This document shows, one piece after another, positions 18,221 to 27,387 of a stretch of DNA of 55,784 nucleotides. The position numbers and the translations under genes are program-made. The notes under the pieces are model-generated. The model was not told the DNA's origin. It saw only the letters and a list, made by a program, of their open reading frames with translations, and did not search any database. How positions within the stretch are numbered: position 1 is the stretch's first letter; each line of letters begins with the position of its first letter. This stretch comes from Muribaculaceae bacterium (GTDB lineage Bacteria > Bacteroidota > Bacteroidia > Bacteroidales > Muribaculaceae): positions 1 to 55,784 of the forward strand of contig JAFZRJ010000015.1 in NCBI GenBank assembly GCA_017619935.1, in the 5' to 3' direction.

Positions 18221-20130
18221 GACAACCCAACTTCAACCCCAATGGGCAGCACGGCCGAAATGTGTATGTGGGCGAACCTACCGGCAACCGACGCGACGTA
18301 CTCATGAGACTCATGCGTTTGGTGATGAAACACTACAAGTTCTCGTTCATAGTCGTAGCTATTTGTATCATCGTAACAGCGTTCACGACGCTGGCGTCTA
18401 CATTGTTCACACGCACCCTCATCGACGACTATATCGTACCATTGACGCAAGTCGCCACTCCCGACTACGGCCCGTTGGCCAGCATCCTGTTCAAATTGGT
18501 GCTGATATTGCTGTTGGGCGTAGCATGTTCCTATCTGCACAGCTTGCTGATGATCAACGTCACCCAAGGCACCATGCTGCGCTTGCGTAACGACATGTTC
18601 CACCACATGCAGAAGTTGCCTATTTCTTACTTTGATACGCACTCGCATGGAGAAGTCATGTCGACCTATACCAACGATGTGGACACCCTGCGACAAATGA
18701 TTAACCAGAGTCTGCCACAAGCCCTGAACTCGCTCATCACCATCACCATCACACTGTTGAGCATGGTGGCCTTGAGCCTGCCACTCACTTTTGTTTCCCT
18801 TTTCATGGCTCTAGTCATGGCTTTTGCCACCACCTGGCTGGGCAAACGCTCACGACGGCACTTCAAGACACAACAGCAACGACTGGCCGACGTCAACGGA
18901 TATATCGAGGAAATGATGACGGGACAAAAAGTGGTGAAGGTCTTCTGCCACGAGAAACAAGCCATCGGGCAGTTTGAACACATCAATGAGGAACTGCGAC
19001 AAAGCACTTACCAAGCTAACCGCATCGCCAATATTGTCATGCCCGTGAATGGCAACTTAGGGCACCTGAGCTATGTGCTCATCGGTGTGGTGGGCGCGAC
19101 ACTTATCCTCAGCGGACATGTAGATTTGAGTCTGGGCACACTGGTGGCTTTCCTCACGCTCAATAAGAGTTTTGCACGGCCCATCGCTAACGTGAGCCAG
19201 CAAATCAACAGCGTGCTCAACGCCAGCGTGGGCGCAGAACGTGTGTTCCGCATCCTTGACGAAAAAACCGAGACCGATAACGGCAACGTCACTCTTGTCA
19301 ACGCGATGGAAGCCCCCGACGGCACACTGGTTCCCGTACCGCTGCGCACAGGACTGTGGGCTTGGCGTGTACCAACGGACTCACGACCCAAATTTGTGAA
19401 AGTGGATGGCGGTGTGCAACTCGACATGGTGGATTTTGGCTACACACCTGATAAACAAGTCCTTTTCGACATTATGATAAACGCCATGCCAGACCAGAAG
19501 ATTGCCTTCGTGGGCGGCACTGGAGCGGGAAAAACAACCATTACCAACCTCATCAACCGCTTCTACGACATTCAGGACGGAACCATCACCATCGACGGCA
19601 TCAACGTGAACGACATCAGCAAGCCCCACCTGCGGCGGTCGTTGGGCATGGTGCTACAAGAGACGCACCTCTTCACAGGATCGGTGCTTGACAACATCCG
19701 TTACGGACGTCTCGACGCCACCGACCAAGACTGCATCGAAGCAGCCAAACTGGTCAATGCCGACGGATTCATACGCCGCCTGAGCGATGGTTATCGCACC
19801 ATCCTCAGTGGCGACGGAGGCAACCTGAGCCAAGGTGAGCGACAACTGTTGGCCATCGCACGGGCGGCAGTGGCCGACCCACCCATTCTGATTCTTGACG
19901 AGGCAACGTCCAGCATTGACACGCACACCGAGCGGCTCGTGCAGAAAGGTATGGACTCTCTCATGAAAGGGCGGACGACATTCGTCATCGCCCATCGACT
20001 GAGCACCGTTCGAAATGCCGACTGCATCATCGTGTTGGAGCATGGACGCATCATCGAAAGTGGCACGCACGAAGACCTATTGTCAATTCGCGGCAAATAT
20101 TTCCAACTTTACACAGGTCATGACATTTAA
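18217..20130 (+). CDS. ABC exporter half-transporter, catalytic subunit
   Basis: The 637-residue partner of the preceding gene has an N-terminal cytosolic extension of about 40 residues, a six-helix membrane domain, and a nucleotide-binding domain with Walker A GGTGAGKTT (about 433), signature LSQGERQLL (about 538), canonical Walker B ILDEATSSID (about 560) and switch His in IAHRLSTV (about 592). The signature motif departs from LSGGQ. In a heterodimer it would pair with the degenerate Walker motifs of subunit one, while its intact Walker B and His pair with subunit one's good signature. About 45 unusual residues sit between the membrane and nucleotide domains (around residue 365-395). Confidence 0.9.
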   Translation: MRQPNFNPNGQHGRNVYVGEPTGNRRDVLMRLMRLVMKHYKFSFIVVAICIIVTAFTTLASTLFTRTLIDDYIVPLTQVATPDYGPLASILFKLVLILLLGVACSYLHSLLMINVTQGTMLRLRNDMFHHMQKLPISYFDTHSHGEVMSTYTNDVDTLRQMINQSLPQALNSLITITITLLSMVALSLPLTFVSLFMALVMAFATTWLGKRSRRHFKTQQQRLADVNGYIEEMMTGQKVVKVFCHEKQAIGQFEHINEELRQSTYQANRIANIVMPVNGNLGHLSYVLIGVVGATLILSGHVDLSLGTLVAFLTLNKSFARPIANVSQQINSVLNASVGAERVFRILDEKTETDNGNVTLVNAMEAPDGTLVPVPLRTGLWAWRVPTDSRPKFVKVDGGVQLDMVDFGYTPDKQVLFDIMINAMPDQKIAFVGGTGAGKTTITNLINRFYDIQDGTITIDGINVNDISKPHLRRSLGMVLQETHLFTGSVLDNIRYGRLDATDQDCIEAAKLVNADGFIRRLSDGYRTILSGDGGNLSQGERQLLAIARAAVADPPILILDEATSSIDTHTERLVQKGMDSLMKGRTTFVIAHRLSTVRNADCIIVLEHGRIIESGTHEDLLSIRGKYFQLYTGHDI

Positions 20131-20182
20131 AATATTTGGTTAATTCTTGGTAAAAAAATGCACTCATTTGCCATAAATATTT

Positions 20183-20190
20183 TACTTTTG
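20183..20190 (+). promoter_or_regulatory. -7 box for the lysine-rich secreted protein gene
   Basis: TACTTTTG matches TAnnTTTG. The nearest upstream TTTG (20167-20170) is only 12 nt away, shorter than usual, so the -33 element is uncertain. Confidence 0.35.
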
Positions 20191-20246
20191 CATTTTAGAT
20201 GCGTCTAACAGATATGTAACAACTTTATAAATAAATTCAGACTACT

Positions 20247-20996
20247 ATGAAAAAAATTGCTTTATTGCTGATTGCTGCTCTCGTTTTGGGCCTTGGCTCA
20301 ATGGATGCTCAAACAACTAACAAGAAATTCAAAAAATCAACCGTTGGTACTACCAAGACCGAGGTGAAAACGGAGAAGAAAGTAGAGAAAAAGGCTGAAG
20401 ATAAGACTGAAGCCAAGACTTCGAACTCGTTCAAGAAAGTAGATGCCAAGACTGCTGACAAAGCTTCGGCCGCCAAGAAAGCCGTGACTCCGACGAAAAA
20501 GGACCTGACCGAAAAACAAGCCACCACTAACGCTACCGCCAAAAAGCAGGCTCACGCTAAAGCTCAAGTGGTTCACGCTCCCGCTGTGGACAAGTCTAAT
20601 CTCAACGGCTTCTTCACCAATACCTATAGCGATGGTATCGGCGGCACTTGCACGCACCGACTCACCGTCAACTATGACGAAGCAACGGGAACTGTTTCCG
20701 GCTTGCATACCAACGAGAGCGGAGTCGCACGCACTTATCATGGGAAGGTCGTAGGCGACAAGGTGGTTTGCTATTATGACGAAGACGGCGACGAATTTGC
20801 CGAAATGAAACTCTACGATGCCAACACCATCAAATTAGAGGGCTTTACTGGCACTTTCAAGCGCGACAACGGCGAGGCTAACATTTCTGCTTCGCCAAGC
20901 GGATATTCAGGCGCTGCTGCTGTTGACCGTGGCAACTATGAAGCCATCAAGCAATATCTGAAAGAAAAAGAAGAAGACGAGAAGAAGGGTAAATAA
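20247..20996 (+). CDS. Secreted lysine-rich protein with a C-terminal beta domain, unknown function
   Basis: The 249-residue protein starts with the signal peptide MKKIALLLIAALVLGLGS. Residues about 24-115 are low-complexity (Lys, Glu, Thr, Ala; runs like KTEKKVEKKAEDKTEAKT) and probably disordered. Residues about 118-215 look like a compact beta-sheet domain (SNLNGFFTNTYSDGIGG to KLEGFTGTFKRDNG) similar in style to lipocalin-like or avidin-like barrels, though I cannot assign a family. The C-terminus is a charged helix (YLKEKEEDEKKGK). It is monocistronic, with a hairpin terminator downstream. Confidence 0.75.
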   Translation: MKKIALLLIAALVLGLGSMDAQTTNKKFKKSTVGTTKTEVKTEKKVEKKAEDKTEAKTSNSFKKVDAKTADKASAAKKAVTPTKKDLTEKQATTNATAKKQAHAKAQVVHAPAVDKSNLNGFFTNTYSDGIGGTCTHRLTVNYDEATGTVSGLHTNESGVARTYHGKVVGDKVVCYYDEDGDEFAEMKLYDANTIKLEGFTGTFKRDNGEANISASPSGYSGAAAVDRGNYEAIKQYLKEKEEDEKKGK

Positions 20997-21019
20997 TCCT
21001 TCTCCCCTATCTAAAAGAA

Positions 21020-21056
21020 AACCTCCAGTGCAATGCATGCATCGGAGGTTTTTTCT
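21020..21056 (+). terminator. Rho-independent terminator after the lysine-rich protein gene
   Basis: Arms AACCTCC (21020-21026) and GGAGGTT (21044-21050) are followed by a T-rich tail (TTTTCTTG). It is 24 nt after the stop and may also serve asd from the opposite side. Confidence 0.7.
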
Positions 21057-21078
21057 TGTGTAGGCTGTTGCGCTTGGC

Positions 21079-22086
21079 CTATTTCTTGTGGGCCAACAGG
21101 TACTGGCCTATCTGTACGGCATTGAGAGCCGCCCCCTTCTTGATTTGGTCGCCCACTAACCAGAAGGTCAGTCCATAGTCGCTGCTCAAATCCTCGCGAA
21201 TGCGACCCACATACACGGGGTCTTTGCTTGTGCAGTCCTTGGGCATGGGATAGACATTGGCACGAGGCTCGTCCATCACCACCACGCCCGGAGCGAGTTG
21301 TAAGGCGGCACGTGCCTGATCGGGGGTGATGGGGTCTTCGCACTCAATCCATACGGCCTCACTATGAGCACGCATCACCGGCACACGCACGCACGTGGCA
21401 CTCACGCGAATGTCGCTGTGCATAATCTTGCGAGTCTCATAGTACATCTTCGCCTCTTCACGCGTATAGTTGTTGTCCATAAACACGTCGATGTGCGGTA
21501 TCACATTATAGGCCAACTGATGCTGGAAATGCTTCACAGTGGTTTCCAGTTTGCCATGAGCGATTTCGCTTTGTTGCAAAGCCAACTCATCCATTGCTTC
21601 CAGACCGGCACCACTGGCGGCCTGATAACTGGCCACCTGCACGTTCTTGATGTGCGATAGGTTGTCGAGGGGCTTGAGTGCTACCACCATCAGAATGGTG
21701 GTACAATTAGGATTGGCAATAATGTGCTTCGGTGCGTTCAGCGCATCCTCACCATTCACTTCGGGAACCACCAGAGGCACCTCGTCGTCGAGACGGAATG
21801 CGCTACTATTGTCTATCATCGTACAACCATACTTGGTGATGGTGGGAGCAAATTCCACAGCCGTCTTGGCACCGGCCGACACAAACGCAATGTCAATGTC
21901 CTTAAAATCGTCGTTGTGCTGCAGCAACTGCACCACATAATCTTCACCACGAAAAGTGAAAATGCGGCCTGCACTTCGTTTTGAGCCAAAGAGAACCAAC
22001 TCGTCAACAGGGAAATTCTGCTCGTCCAACACGCGCATAAACTCCTGACCAACAGCACCACTGGCGCCCACAATTGCGACTTTCAT
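21079..22086 (-). CDS. asd: Aspartate-semialdehyde dehydrogenase
   Basis: The 335-residue protein starts [16 protein letters not shown], an NADP-binding Rossmann motif. The catalytic cysteine is in NPNCTTI near residue 130, and [15 protein letters not shown] near residue 235 carries the active-site His region. It reduces aspartyl phosphate to the semialdehyde for lysine/DAP, threonine and methionine synthesis. It lies 94 nt downstream of argB on the same strand, and no strong promoter was found in that gap. Confidence 0.95.
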   Translation of the reverse strand: MKVAIVGASGAVGQEFMRVLDEQNFPVDELVLFGSKRSAGRIFTFRGEDYVVQLLQHNDDFKDIDIAFVSAGAKTAVEFAPTITKYGCTMIDNSSAFRLDDEVPLVVPEVNGEDALNAPKHIIANPNCTTILMVVALKPLDNLSHIKNVQVASYQAASGAGLEAMDELALQQSEIAHGKLETTVKHFQHQLAYNVIPHIDVFMDNNYTREEAKMYYETRKIMHSDIRVSATCVRVPVMRAHSEAVWIECEDPITPDQARAALQLAPGVVVMDEPRANVYPMPKDCTSKDPVYVGRIREDLSSDYGLTFWLVGDQIKKGAALNAVQIGQYLLAHKK

Positions 22087-22180
22087 CCTTTTTGAATTTT
22101 AAGTTGATATGAAATTTTTTGCTTCACGTCTTTCCCCCTTTGCAAATACTGTGCCACTTGAGGTCGCGACTTGTCTATTT

Positions 22181-22954
22181 TCACTTGATGTGAGTGCCTA
22201 GTTGGGGTTTCGAAAGTTGGGCGGGATTAGTGATAATCACCTCGGTCACCCCATGGTCAATGGCACTGTAAGCATTCTCCAGTTTATTCAGGAACCAGTC
22301 CTTGATGATTTCAAGCTCACGCATCGCTTTGTAACGTGTCCTTTTCAGGTCCACCACCACACTGTCGGGGTCATTGACATTGAGCAGCACACCTTTTTTC
22401 TCAAAGCAGTAGATGAGCCGCACATCATAGCGCAGCGCCAACGCCTTAGCCACCTCAGCAGCCATAGCGTCAGTCTCATTGAAGAGCATGCCGCCTTTGC
22501 CGTCGTGCGTGAGAGGAGCTATGACGGGCGTTATGCCATCATCTATCAATTTTGAGAGAGCCAGGGCGTTGACCTGACGCACCTCGCCCGTGTTGCCCAT
22601 GTCCATATTTCCCATACCACGCTTCACGCTGGTAATCAGATTCATATCGGCACCAGTTACACCCAAGGCGTTCACCTTGCGGGCCTGTAGCAATGCCACT
22701 AACTGCTTGTTGACCAGTCCGCCATAGACCATCATCAACACGTTCAAGGTTTTGTCATCAACCACGGGACGGCTATCCACAACATTGATTTTCAAGCCCA
22801 TTTTGTCAGCGAGTTGCGAAGCCAAATTTGAGCCGCTGTGAATAAGCAGTTTGCTCCCCTTCAAGGCGCACAGTTCCTTGATGAACAATTTCAGTGATTC
22901 GGGATTTTCTACGACTTTCCCCGACACTTTAATGACTGTTAGTTTCTTTTTCAA
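22181..22954 (-). CDS. argB: N-acetyl- (or N-succinyl-) glutamate kinase
   Basis: The 257-residue amino-acid kinase starts with the phosphate-binding VIKVSGKVVENPE and has LLIHSGSNLASQLADK near residue 35, and a PVIAPLTHDGKGGMLFNETDAMAAEVA region near residue 140 to 165 that binds nucleotide and substrate. It catalyses the second step of arginine/ornithine synthesis. Some Bacteroidetes use succinylated rather than acetylated intermediates, so substrate choice is open. It starts 28 nt after prfB. Confidence 0.88.
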   Translation of the reverse strand: MKKKLTVIKVSGKVVENPESLKLFIKELCALKGSKLLIHSGSNLASQLADKMGLKINVVDSRPVVDDKTLNVLMMVYGGLVNKQLVALLQARKVNALGVTGADMNLITSVKRGMGNMDMGNTGEVRQVNALALSKLIDDGITPVIAPLTHDGKGGMLFNETDAMAAEVAKALALRYDVRLIYCFEKKGVLLNVNDPDSVVVDLKRTRYKAMRELEIIKDWFLNKLENAYSAIDHGVTEVIITNPAQLSKPQLGTHIK

Positions 22955-22982
22955 TGAATCGATTGTTTGTAGACAATAAAAA

Positions 22983-24092
22983 TCACTCTTCGCTAAATTC
23001 CATCAGGTAGGCTTTGATAAAAGCATCTATGTCACCGTCCATCACACCACCAACATCACTCGTCTGGTGACCTGTGCGATGGTCTTTTACGCGGCGGTCA
23101 TCAAACACATAACTGCGTATTTGACTGCCCCATTCTATCTTTTTCTTGGAATCTTCCACCTTGCGCTGTTCTTCCCTTCGGTGCTGCAATTCTTTGTTGT
23201 AAAGTATTGACTTCAGGTTTCGCAATGCGTTTTCGCGGTTTTTGGGCTGATCACGGGTCTCGGTGTTTTCGACCAAGATTTCTTCTTCCTCACCCGTATA
23301 GGGATCCTTGAACTGATAACGCACGCGCACACCGCTCTCCACCTTGTTCACATTCTGTCCGCCAGCACCACCACTGCGGAAGGTGTCCCATGAAATTCTG
23401 GCAGGGTCAAGCACTATTTCAATCGTGTCATCGACCAGCGGAGTGACAAACACCGAAGCAAACGAAGTCATACGTTTTCCCTGGGCGTTATAAGGCGACA
23501 CGCGCACAAGGCGGTGAACGCCGTTCTCACTCTTGAGATAGCCGTAGGCAAATGCGCCTTCGGCACTGATGGTCACGCTCTTGATGCCAGCTTCGTCACC
23601 GTCCACCATGTGCTCAATCGACGTCTTGTAGCCATGACGTTCACACCAGCGCAAGTACATGCGCATGAGCATTTGCGCCCAATCCTGACTCTCAGTACCT
23701 CCGGCACCCGAATTGATTTTGATGATGGCATCCATTCGGTCTTCGTCACGACGCAACATGTTTCGCAACTCCAGTTTTTCTACCTTATCGATAGCTTCGG
23801 CATAGAGAGCGTCGACGTCACTCTCTTCAATAAGGCCTTCTTTCACAAAATCGAAACCTGTGGCTACCTCTTCCACCGCTTTGCTCATCTCGTCGCAACT
23901 GTCAATCCAGAAGTGGAGCATTTTGATCTTCTTCATTTGCGCTTCAGCGGCTTTCTGGTCGCTCCAGAAGTCGGGCACATGGGTGCGCAGTTCCTCCTCT
24001 TCTACTTCGACGCGCTTATTGTCCACATCCAAGTATCGGTGGAGTGCCGACACGCGCTCTTGCAATGCCTTTAATTGTTCCTGTGTAATCAC
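22983..24092 (-). CDS. prfB: Peptide chain release factor 2
   Basis: The 369-residue protein has the RF2 helical domain 1, a codon-recognition domain and the GGQ motif (GGAGGQNVNK, near residue 243) that triggers peptide release at UGA/UAA stops. The reading frame is continuous through the site where many bacteria have a programmed +1 frameshift (here RYLDVDN near residue 20 with no in-frame UGA), so autoregulation by frameshifting is absent. The tripeptide that reads the stop codon is SPY (in VRVSPYNAQGKR, near residue 200) rather than the common SPF. It lies in a minus-strand cluster after the acyl-CoA synthetase and before argB. Confidence 0.95.
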   Translation of the reverse strand: MITQEQLKALQERVSALHRYLDVDNKRVEVEEEELRTHVPDFWSDQKAAEAQMKKIKMLHFWIDSCDEMSKAVEEVATGFDFVKEGLIEESDVDALYAEAIDKVEKLELRNMLRRDEDRMDAIIKINSGAGGTESQDWAQMLMRMYLRWCERHGYKTSIEHMVDGDEAGIKSVTISAEGAFAYGYLKSENGVHRLVRVSPYNAQGKRMTSFASVFVTPLVDDTIEIVLDPARISWDTFRSGGAGGQNVNKVESGVRVRYQFKDPYTGEEEEILVENTETRDQPKNRENALRNLKSILYNKELQHRREEQRKVEDSKKKIEWGSQIRSYVFDDRRVKDHRTGHQTSDVGGVMDGDIDAFIKAYLMEFSEE

Positions 24093-24127
24093 CTTTTTAT
24101 ACGGGATTTATTGTCTGTTTTAATCTG

Positions 24128-25957
24128 TTATTCTTTTGATTTCTTTCGGTAATCCACCGCATACATGGCATCAATCAATCTGGCATAACGCTTATTGATG
24201 ACCGAACGGCGTATTTTCAGCGTGTTGGTCAATTCACCGGCTTCCATGGTGAACGGACGTGGCAGCAGCACAAAGCGCTTCACCTGTTCGTAAGAGGCCA
24301 AGTCTTTCTGGTAGCCGTCAATGCGCTGCTCAATCATTTTATGCACATCGAGATTGTTGACCAAGGCTTCAATGTCGCTATACTCAATCTTTTGCTTCTC
24401 GGCGTAGGCTTTCAGTTCCTCAAAGTCGGGAACAATAAGTGCCGACACATATTTGCGACCGTCGCCTATGATAGCTACTTGCTCAATAAACTTGTCCTGT
24501 CCCAGTGCTGTCTCAAGCATTTGAGGGGCAATGTACTTTCCGTTGCTGGTCTTATACAAGTCCTTCAGGCGCTCGGTGAGAATCAGCTGGCCTGCCTCAT
24601 TGATTTCGCCACAGTCACCGGTGTGGAACCATCCGTCGGGCTCAAGCACGGCGGCGGTTTCTTCGGGCTTGTTGTAGTAGCCCTTCATCACTGTGGGACC
24701 TTGCACCAGAATCTCATTGTTCTCACCTATCTTCACGTTGACACTGGGAATGGGATAACCCACCGTTCCTATCGTCCACCCTTCATTCTCGAAGAAGCTG
24801 ACCGATGCATTGGTCTCGGTCAAGCCATAGCCAATAACGATGTTGATGCCCACCGAATGTAGGAATTCCGTAATATTGTCGCTGAGCATGGCGCCGGCAG
24901 TCGGGAAAAACCGGCCACGTTCTATACCGATGGCTCCACGCAGTTTCTTGAACACCTTGTCCTCGAAATACTGATACTGTTTCTCAATGAGCATCGGCGG
25001 TTTCTTGCCCAGACGCACATACTTGAGGTTTCGGGTACGCCCCACTGCGATGGCACGCTTGACAAGCATGCGCAGCAACGGAGCAGCATTGGCAAGATTA
25101 TCATTGACCGCCGTATAGACTTTCTCCCAGAAGCGTGGCACACTGCACATGCAGGTGGGCTGCACTTCCTTGACCGAACGCTGGATTTCTTTGGGGTTAT
25201 AATTGATGGCGATGCGCACGCCCTGTGTGAAACACACCATGGTCCAGCCGAGTTCAAACACATGGCTGAACGGCAAGAAACTGAGCGAAATGTCCGTTTC
25301 CGGGTCAAGTTTTATGCGCTCACAGTGCGCCCACATGGCGGCATTGAAATTGCTGTGGGTCAGCATCACGCCTTTGGGCATACCTGTCGTTCCCGATGTG
25401 TAGATAAGATACATCAGGTCGGTATCCACACTGTCGGCGCTGCGGCGCTGCACCTCGTCAGCAACTTCGGCTCCGGCTTCTTTTCCCAAATCCAAAAAAT
25501 CAGTCCACGACATCACTCGGTCATCGGCATTAGGCTCCAGCAACGGATGAAGGGTGACCACATATTTCAGCGTGGGACAACTGTCAAGTAGACTCACGGC
25601 AATAGCCACCTGTTCCTTGTCGCCGGCAAAAATGATTGTCGCTCCCGAATCGTTAACAATATATTGGGCTTCATCGTGGCTGCTGGTGGCATATATTGAT
25701 ACGGGAACACCACGGTTGCAGAAAGCCGCAAAATGACTGATGAGCACTTCGGGGCAGTTTTGGGTAAACACGCACATTCGACCCTGCACTTCCACACCCA
25801 AGCGGCACATTGCTGCCGCCGCCCAGCCCACTTGCTGTTGCATCTTGTTCCACGACATCGAGGTCCATTGGTCGGTCGCAAGATCAAGATATCGCATCTG
25901 CTCACGGTCGCCATATCGTGCTGCCTGCTGCGGCAATAGTTCCACAAATTTATTCAT
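24128..25957 (-). CDS. Long-chain acyl-CoA synthetase (AMP-forming)
   Basis: The 609-residue ANL-family enzyme has the AMP-binding P-loop YTSGTTGMPKGV near residue 186, GYGLTETNASVSF near residue 375 and the hinge region WFHTGDCGEI near residue 445. The C-terminal domain ends with LTNTLKIRRSVI containing the late catalytic Lys. It activates fatty acids to acyl-CoA at the membrane. The start is ATG 25957. An in-frame TTG at 25987 overlaps the -7 promoter box and cannot be the start. It leads a run with prfB (35-nt gap), argB and asd. Confidence 0.9.
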   Translation of the reverse strand: MNKFVELLPQQAARYGDREQMRYLDLATDQWTSMSWNKMQQQVGWAAAAMCRLGVEVQGRMCVFTQNCPEVLISHFAAFCNRGVPVSIYATSSHDEAQYIVNDSGATIIFAGDKEQVAIAVSLLDSCPTLKYVVTLHPLLEPNADDRVMSWTDFLDLGKEAGAEVADEVQRRSADSVDTDLMYLIYTSGTTGMPKGVMLTHSNFNAAMWAHCERIKLDPETDISLSFLPFSHVFELGWTMVCFTQGVRIAINYNPKEIQRSVKEVQPTCMCSVPRFWEKVYTAVNDNLANAAPLLRMLVKRAIAVGRTRNLKYVRLGKKPPMLIEKQYQYFEDKVFKKLRGAIGIERGRFFPTAGAMLSDNITEFLHSVGINIVIGYGLTETNASVSFFENEGWTIGTVGYPIPSVNVKIGENNEILVQGPTVMKGYYNKPEETAAVLEPDGWFHTGDCGEINEAGQLILTERLKDLYKTSNGKYIAPQMLETALGQDKFIEQVAIIGDGRKYVSALIVPDFEELKAYAEKQKIEYSDIEALVNNLDVHKMIEQRIDGYQKDLASYEQVKRFVLLPRPFTMEAGELTNTLKIRRSVINKRYARLIDAMYAVDYRKKSKE

Positions 25958-25984
25958 GACCTTTGAATTTACTAGGTTTAACCG

Positions 25985-25992
25985 CAAAGATA
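25985..25992 (-). promoter_or_regulatory. -7 box for the acyl-CoA synthetase cluster
   Basis: TATCTTTG on the minus strand (25992-25985) matches TAnnTTTG; no good TTG lies 19-21 nt upstream. It gives a leader of about 20 nt to ATG 25957. Confidence 0.45.
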
Positions 25993-26087
25993 GTGATAAT
26001 TTCCGAGAACGGGGGCCTCAATCAGCAAAACATTTTTTTCATTAACAACAATTCTATTAATCTTTGCACCTTTTACACAAATTAAGA

Positions 26088-26121
26088 GCAATCCACATCA
26101 GCAAATGCTCATGCGGATTGC
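26088..26121. other. Hairpin in the intergenic region before the dockerin-SUMF1 gene
   Basis: Arms at 26088-26098 and 26111-26121 pair over 11 positions with one mismatch (core GCAATCC/GGATTGC). Read from the minus strand it lies about 50 nt past the stop at 26172 and is followed by CTCTTAATTTG, a poor U-tract. It may be a weak terminator. Nothing else was recognised between 25993 and 26171. Confidence 0.45.
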
Positions 26122-26171
26122 ACAAAATCAATTGATTGTTTATTTAAGATGTCTTGTAAACAATTAGCGTT

Positions 26172-27161
26172 CTATTGGGCTAGGCGCACGCCGAGGCCAT
26201 CGACTCTGAATCCGGGGAAGTCCATTCCACGGCACGAAACACGACATAACCTTGCATTAAAGTCATAGCATCCGCCACGGTTCACGCGTAGGCCACCCGT
26301 ATCAGGGCCAATCGGGTCAATCTGAGGTTCGCTACTGTATCCTCGTAAGTACCAGTCCTGGCACAATTCCATCACGTTGCCACACATGTCATACAAGCCC
26401 AACTCGTTAGCTTTCTTTAAGCACACGGGATGAGTTTGTCCATCGCTGTTTAATTTGTACCACCCCACTTCTTCAATGTTGTCACCACCAGCATACTTGT
26501 AATGTTTGCTCTTGTTGCCACCACGGGCTGCGTATTCCCATTCGGCTTCGGTCGGCAAGCGGAATGTTTTGCCCGTCAGTTGGTTCAGTTTCGTGATGAA
26601 TTCCTGACATTCGTCCCATATCAAAGAATCCACGGGTAGTTGTAAATCGCCAGTGAAAGTACTAGGGTTCGTCCCCATCACTTTTACCCACAATTCTTGG
26701 GTCACTTCGGTCTTACCGATGCTGTAGTTCGATAAGGTCACTTGATGAGCGGGTTTTTCATTGTCATAAGGATCACTGCCCTGTTCCTCGGTAGGACCCA
26801 TCGTAAAGGTGCCGCCTTCAACTTCCACCATTTTGAACGACACATCATCAATGGTATATTCAGTAACAACAGGATCAAGACCCAAAATAATGTTAATGAC
26901 AGCGTTCACATCACTTACATCCACCACGTTATCGCCCGAGGCGTCGGCATTTCCGGGATAGTCGGCGGAAGTCTTTTGCTCTAGGATGATATTGATGATG
27001 GAATTCACGTCGGCAACATCAACAACACCCTCGCCTGTCACATCGCCGCACACGTTGATTGAGACACGGGGAGGGGCCGACATCGACACGGCTCCAACCA
27101 ACAGCATTCCGTATGCGAATGCAATCAAGCATCTTCTGATAATAGTCATTTTACGTTTCAT
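26172..27161 (-). CDS. Secreted SUMF1/formylglycine-generating-enzyme-like protein with an N-terminal dockerin pair
   Basis: The 329-residue protein has a signal peptide (residues 1-30). At about residues 38-93 are two dockerin-like EF-hand repeats (VTGEGVVDVADVNSIINIIL and ASGDNVVDVSDVNAVINIIL). Residues about 108-329 form a SUMF1/FGE-like domain with the hallmarks GGTFTMGPTEEQ, KTEVTQELW, RLPTEAEWEYAARGG, GLYDMCGNVMELCQDW and a C-terminal GFRVDGLGVRLAQ. SUMF1-fold proteins include sulfatase activators, non-heme iron enzymes and sugar-binding surface proteins; which applies here is unclear. Dockerins are usually C-terminal, so the N-terminal placement is unusual. It has its own promoter. Confidence 0.85.
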   Translation of the reverse strand: MKRKMTIIRRCLIAFAYGMLLVGAVSMSAPPRVSINVCGDVTGEGVVDVADVNSIINIILEQKTSADYPGNADASGDNVVDVSDVNAVINIILGLDPVVTEYTIDDVSFKMVEVEGGTFTMGPTEEQGSDPYDNEKPAHQVTLSNYSIGKTEVTQELWVKVMGTNPSTFTGDLQLPVDSLIWDECQEFITKLNQLTGKTFRLPTEAEWEYAARGGNKSKHYKYAGGDNIEEVGWYKLNSDGQTHPVCLKKANELGLYDMCGNVMELCQDWYLRGYSSEPQIDPIGPDTGGLRVNRGGCYDFNARLCRVSCRGMDFPGFRVDGLGVRLAQ

Positions 27162-27179
27162 CTCTTTTGTATTCTACCG

Positions 27180-27211
27180 CAAAGTTATGATTTTTTTTCG
27201 CTATTTTCCAA
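27180..27211 (-). promoter_or_regulatory. Promoter for the dockerin-SUMF1 gene
   Basis: TAACTTTG (27187-27180, minus) and TTG (27211-27209) are separated by 21 nt. An 11-mer AAAATGAGTAA (27225-27215) sits just upstream of the -33 element and recurs at two protease promoters. Confidence 0.55.
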
Positions 27212-27327
27212 TAATTACTCATTTTTTTTGGTTCACACCAAAAAATTAGCCTAAAAGCAATGTTTGATGAAAACCCACTGAATCTGGCTGAAAATCGTGC
27301 GGAAATTGTTAATAATCATGTAAATCG

Positions 27328-27358
27328 TTGGCTAAACGACAAAAAAGAAGTATCTTTG
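27328..27358 (+). promoter_or_regulatory. Promoter for pnp
   Basis: TTG at 27328-27330 and TATCTTTG at 27351-27358 with a 20-nt spacer. Transcription from here excludes the upstream in-frame TTG codon at 27328 and fixes the pnp start at ATG 27388. Confidence 0.6.
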
Positions 27359-27387
27359 CCCGTTTTTTAAAAGCAATTTATTTTTAT

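Noticed and set aside
20167-20190. TTTG 12 nt before the -7 box as a short-spacer promoter class (also seen before rpsO)
   Set aside because: Only two examples and T-rich context; chance is likely, so no new promoter class is claimed.
25958-25987. Upstream TTG start for the acyl-CoA synthetase
   Set aside because: The TTG is part of the TATCTTTG promoter box; ATG 25957 is the sensible start.
27328-27387. Upstream in-frame TTG start for pnp
   Set aside because: It lies in the -33/-7 promoter region, so it cannot be translated from this promoter; PNPase homology begins at the ATG 27388.
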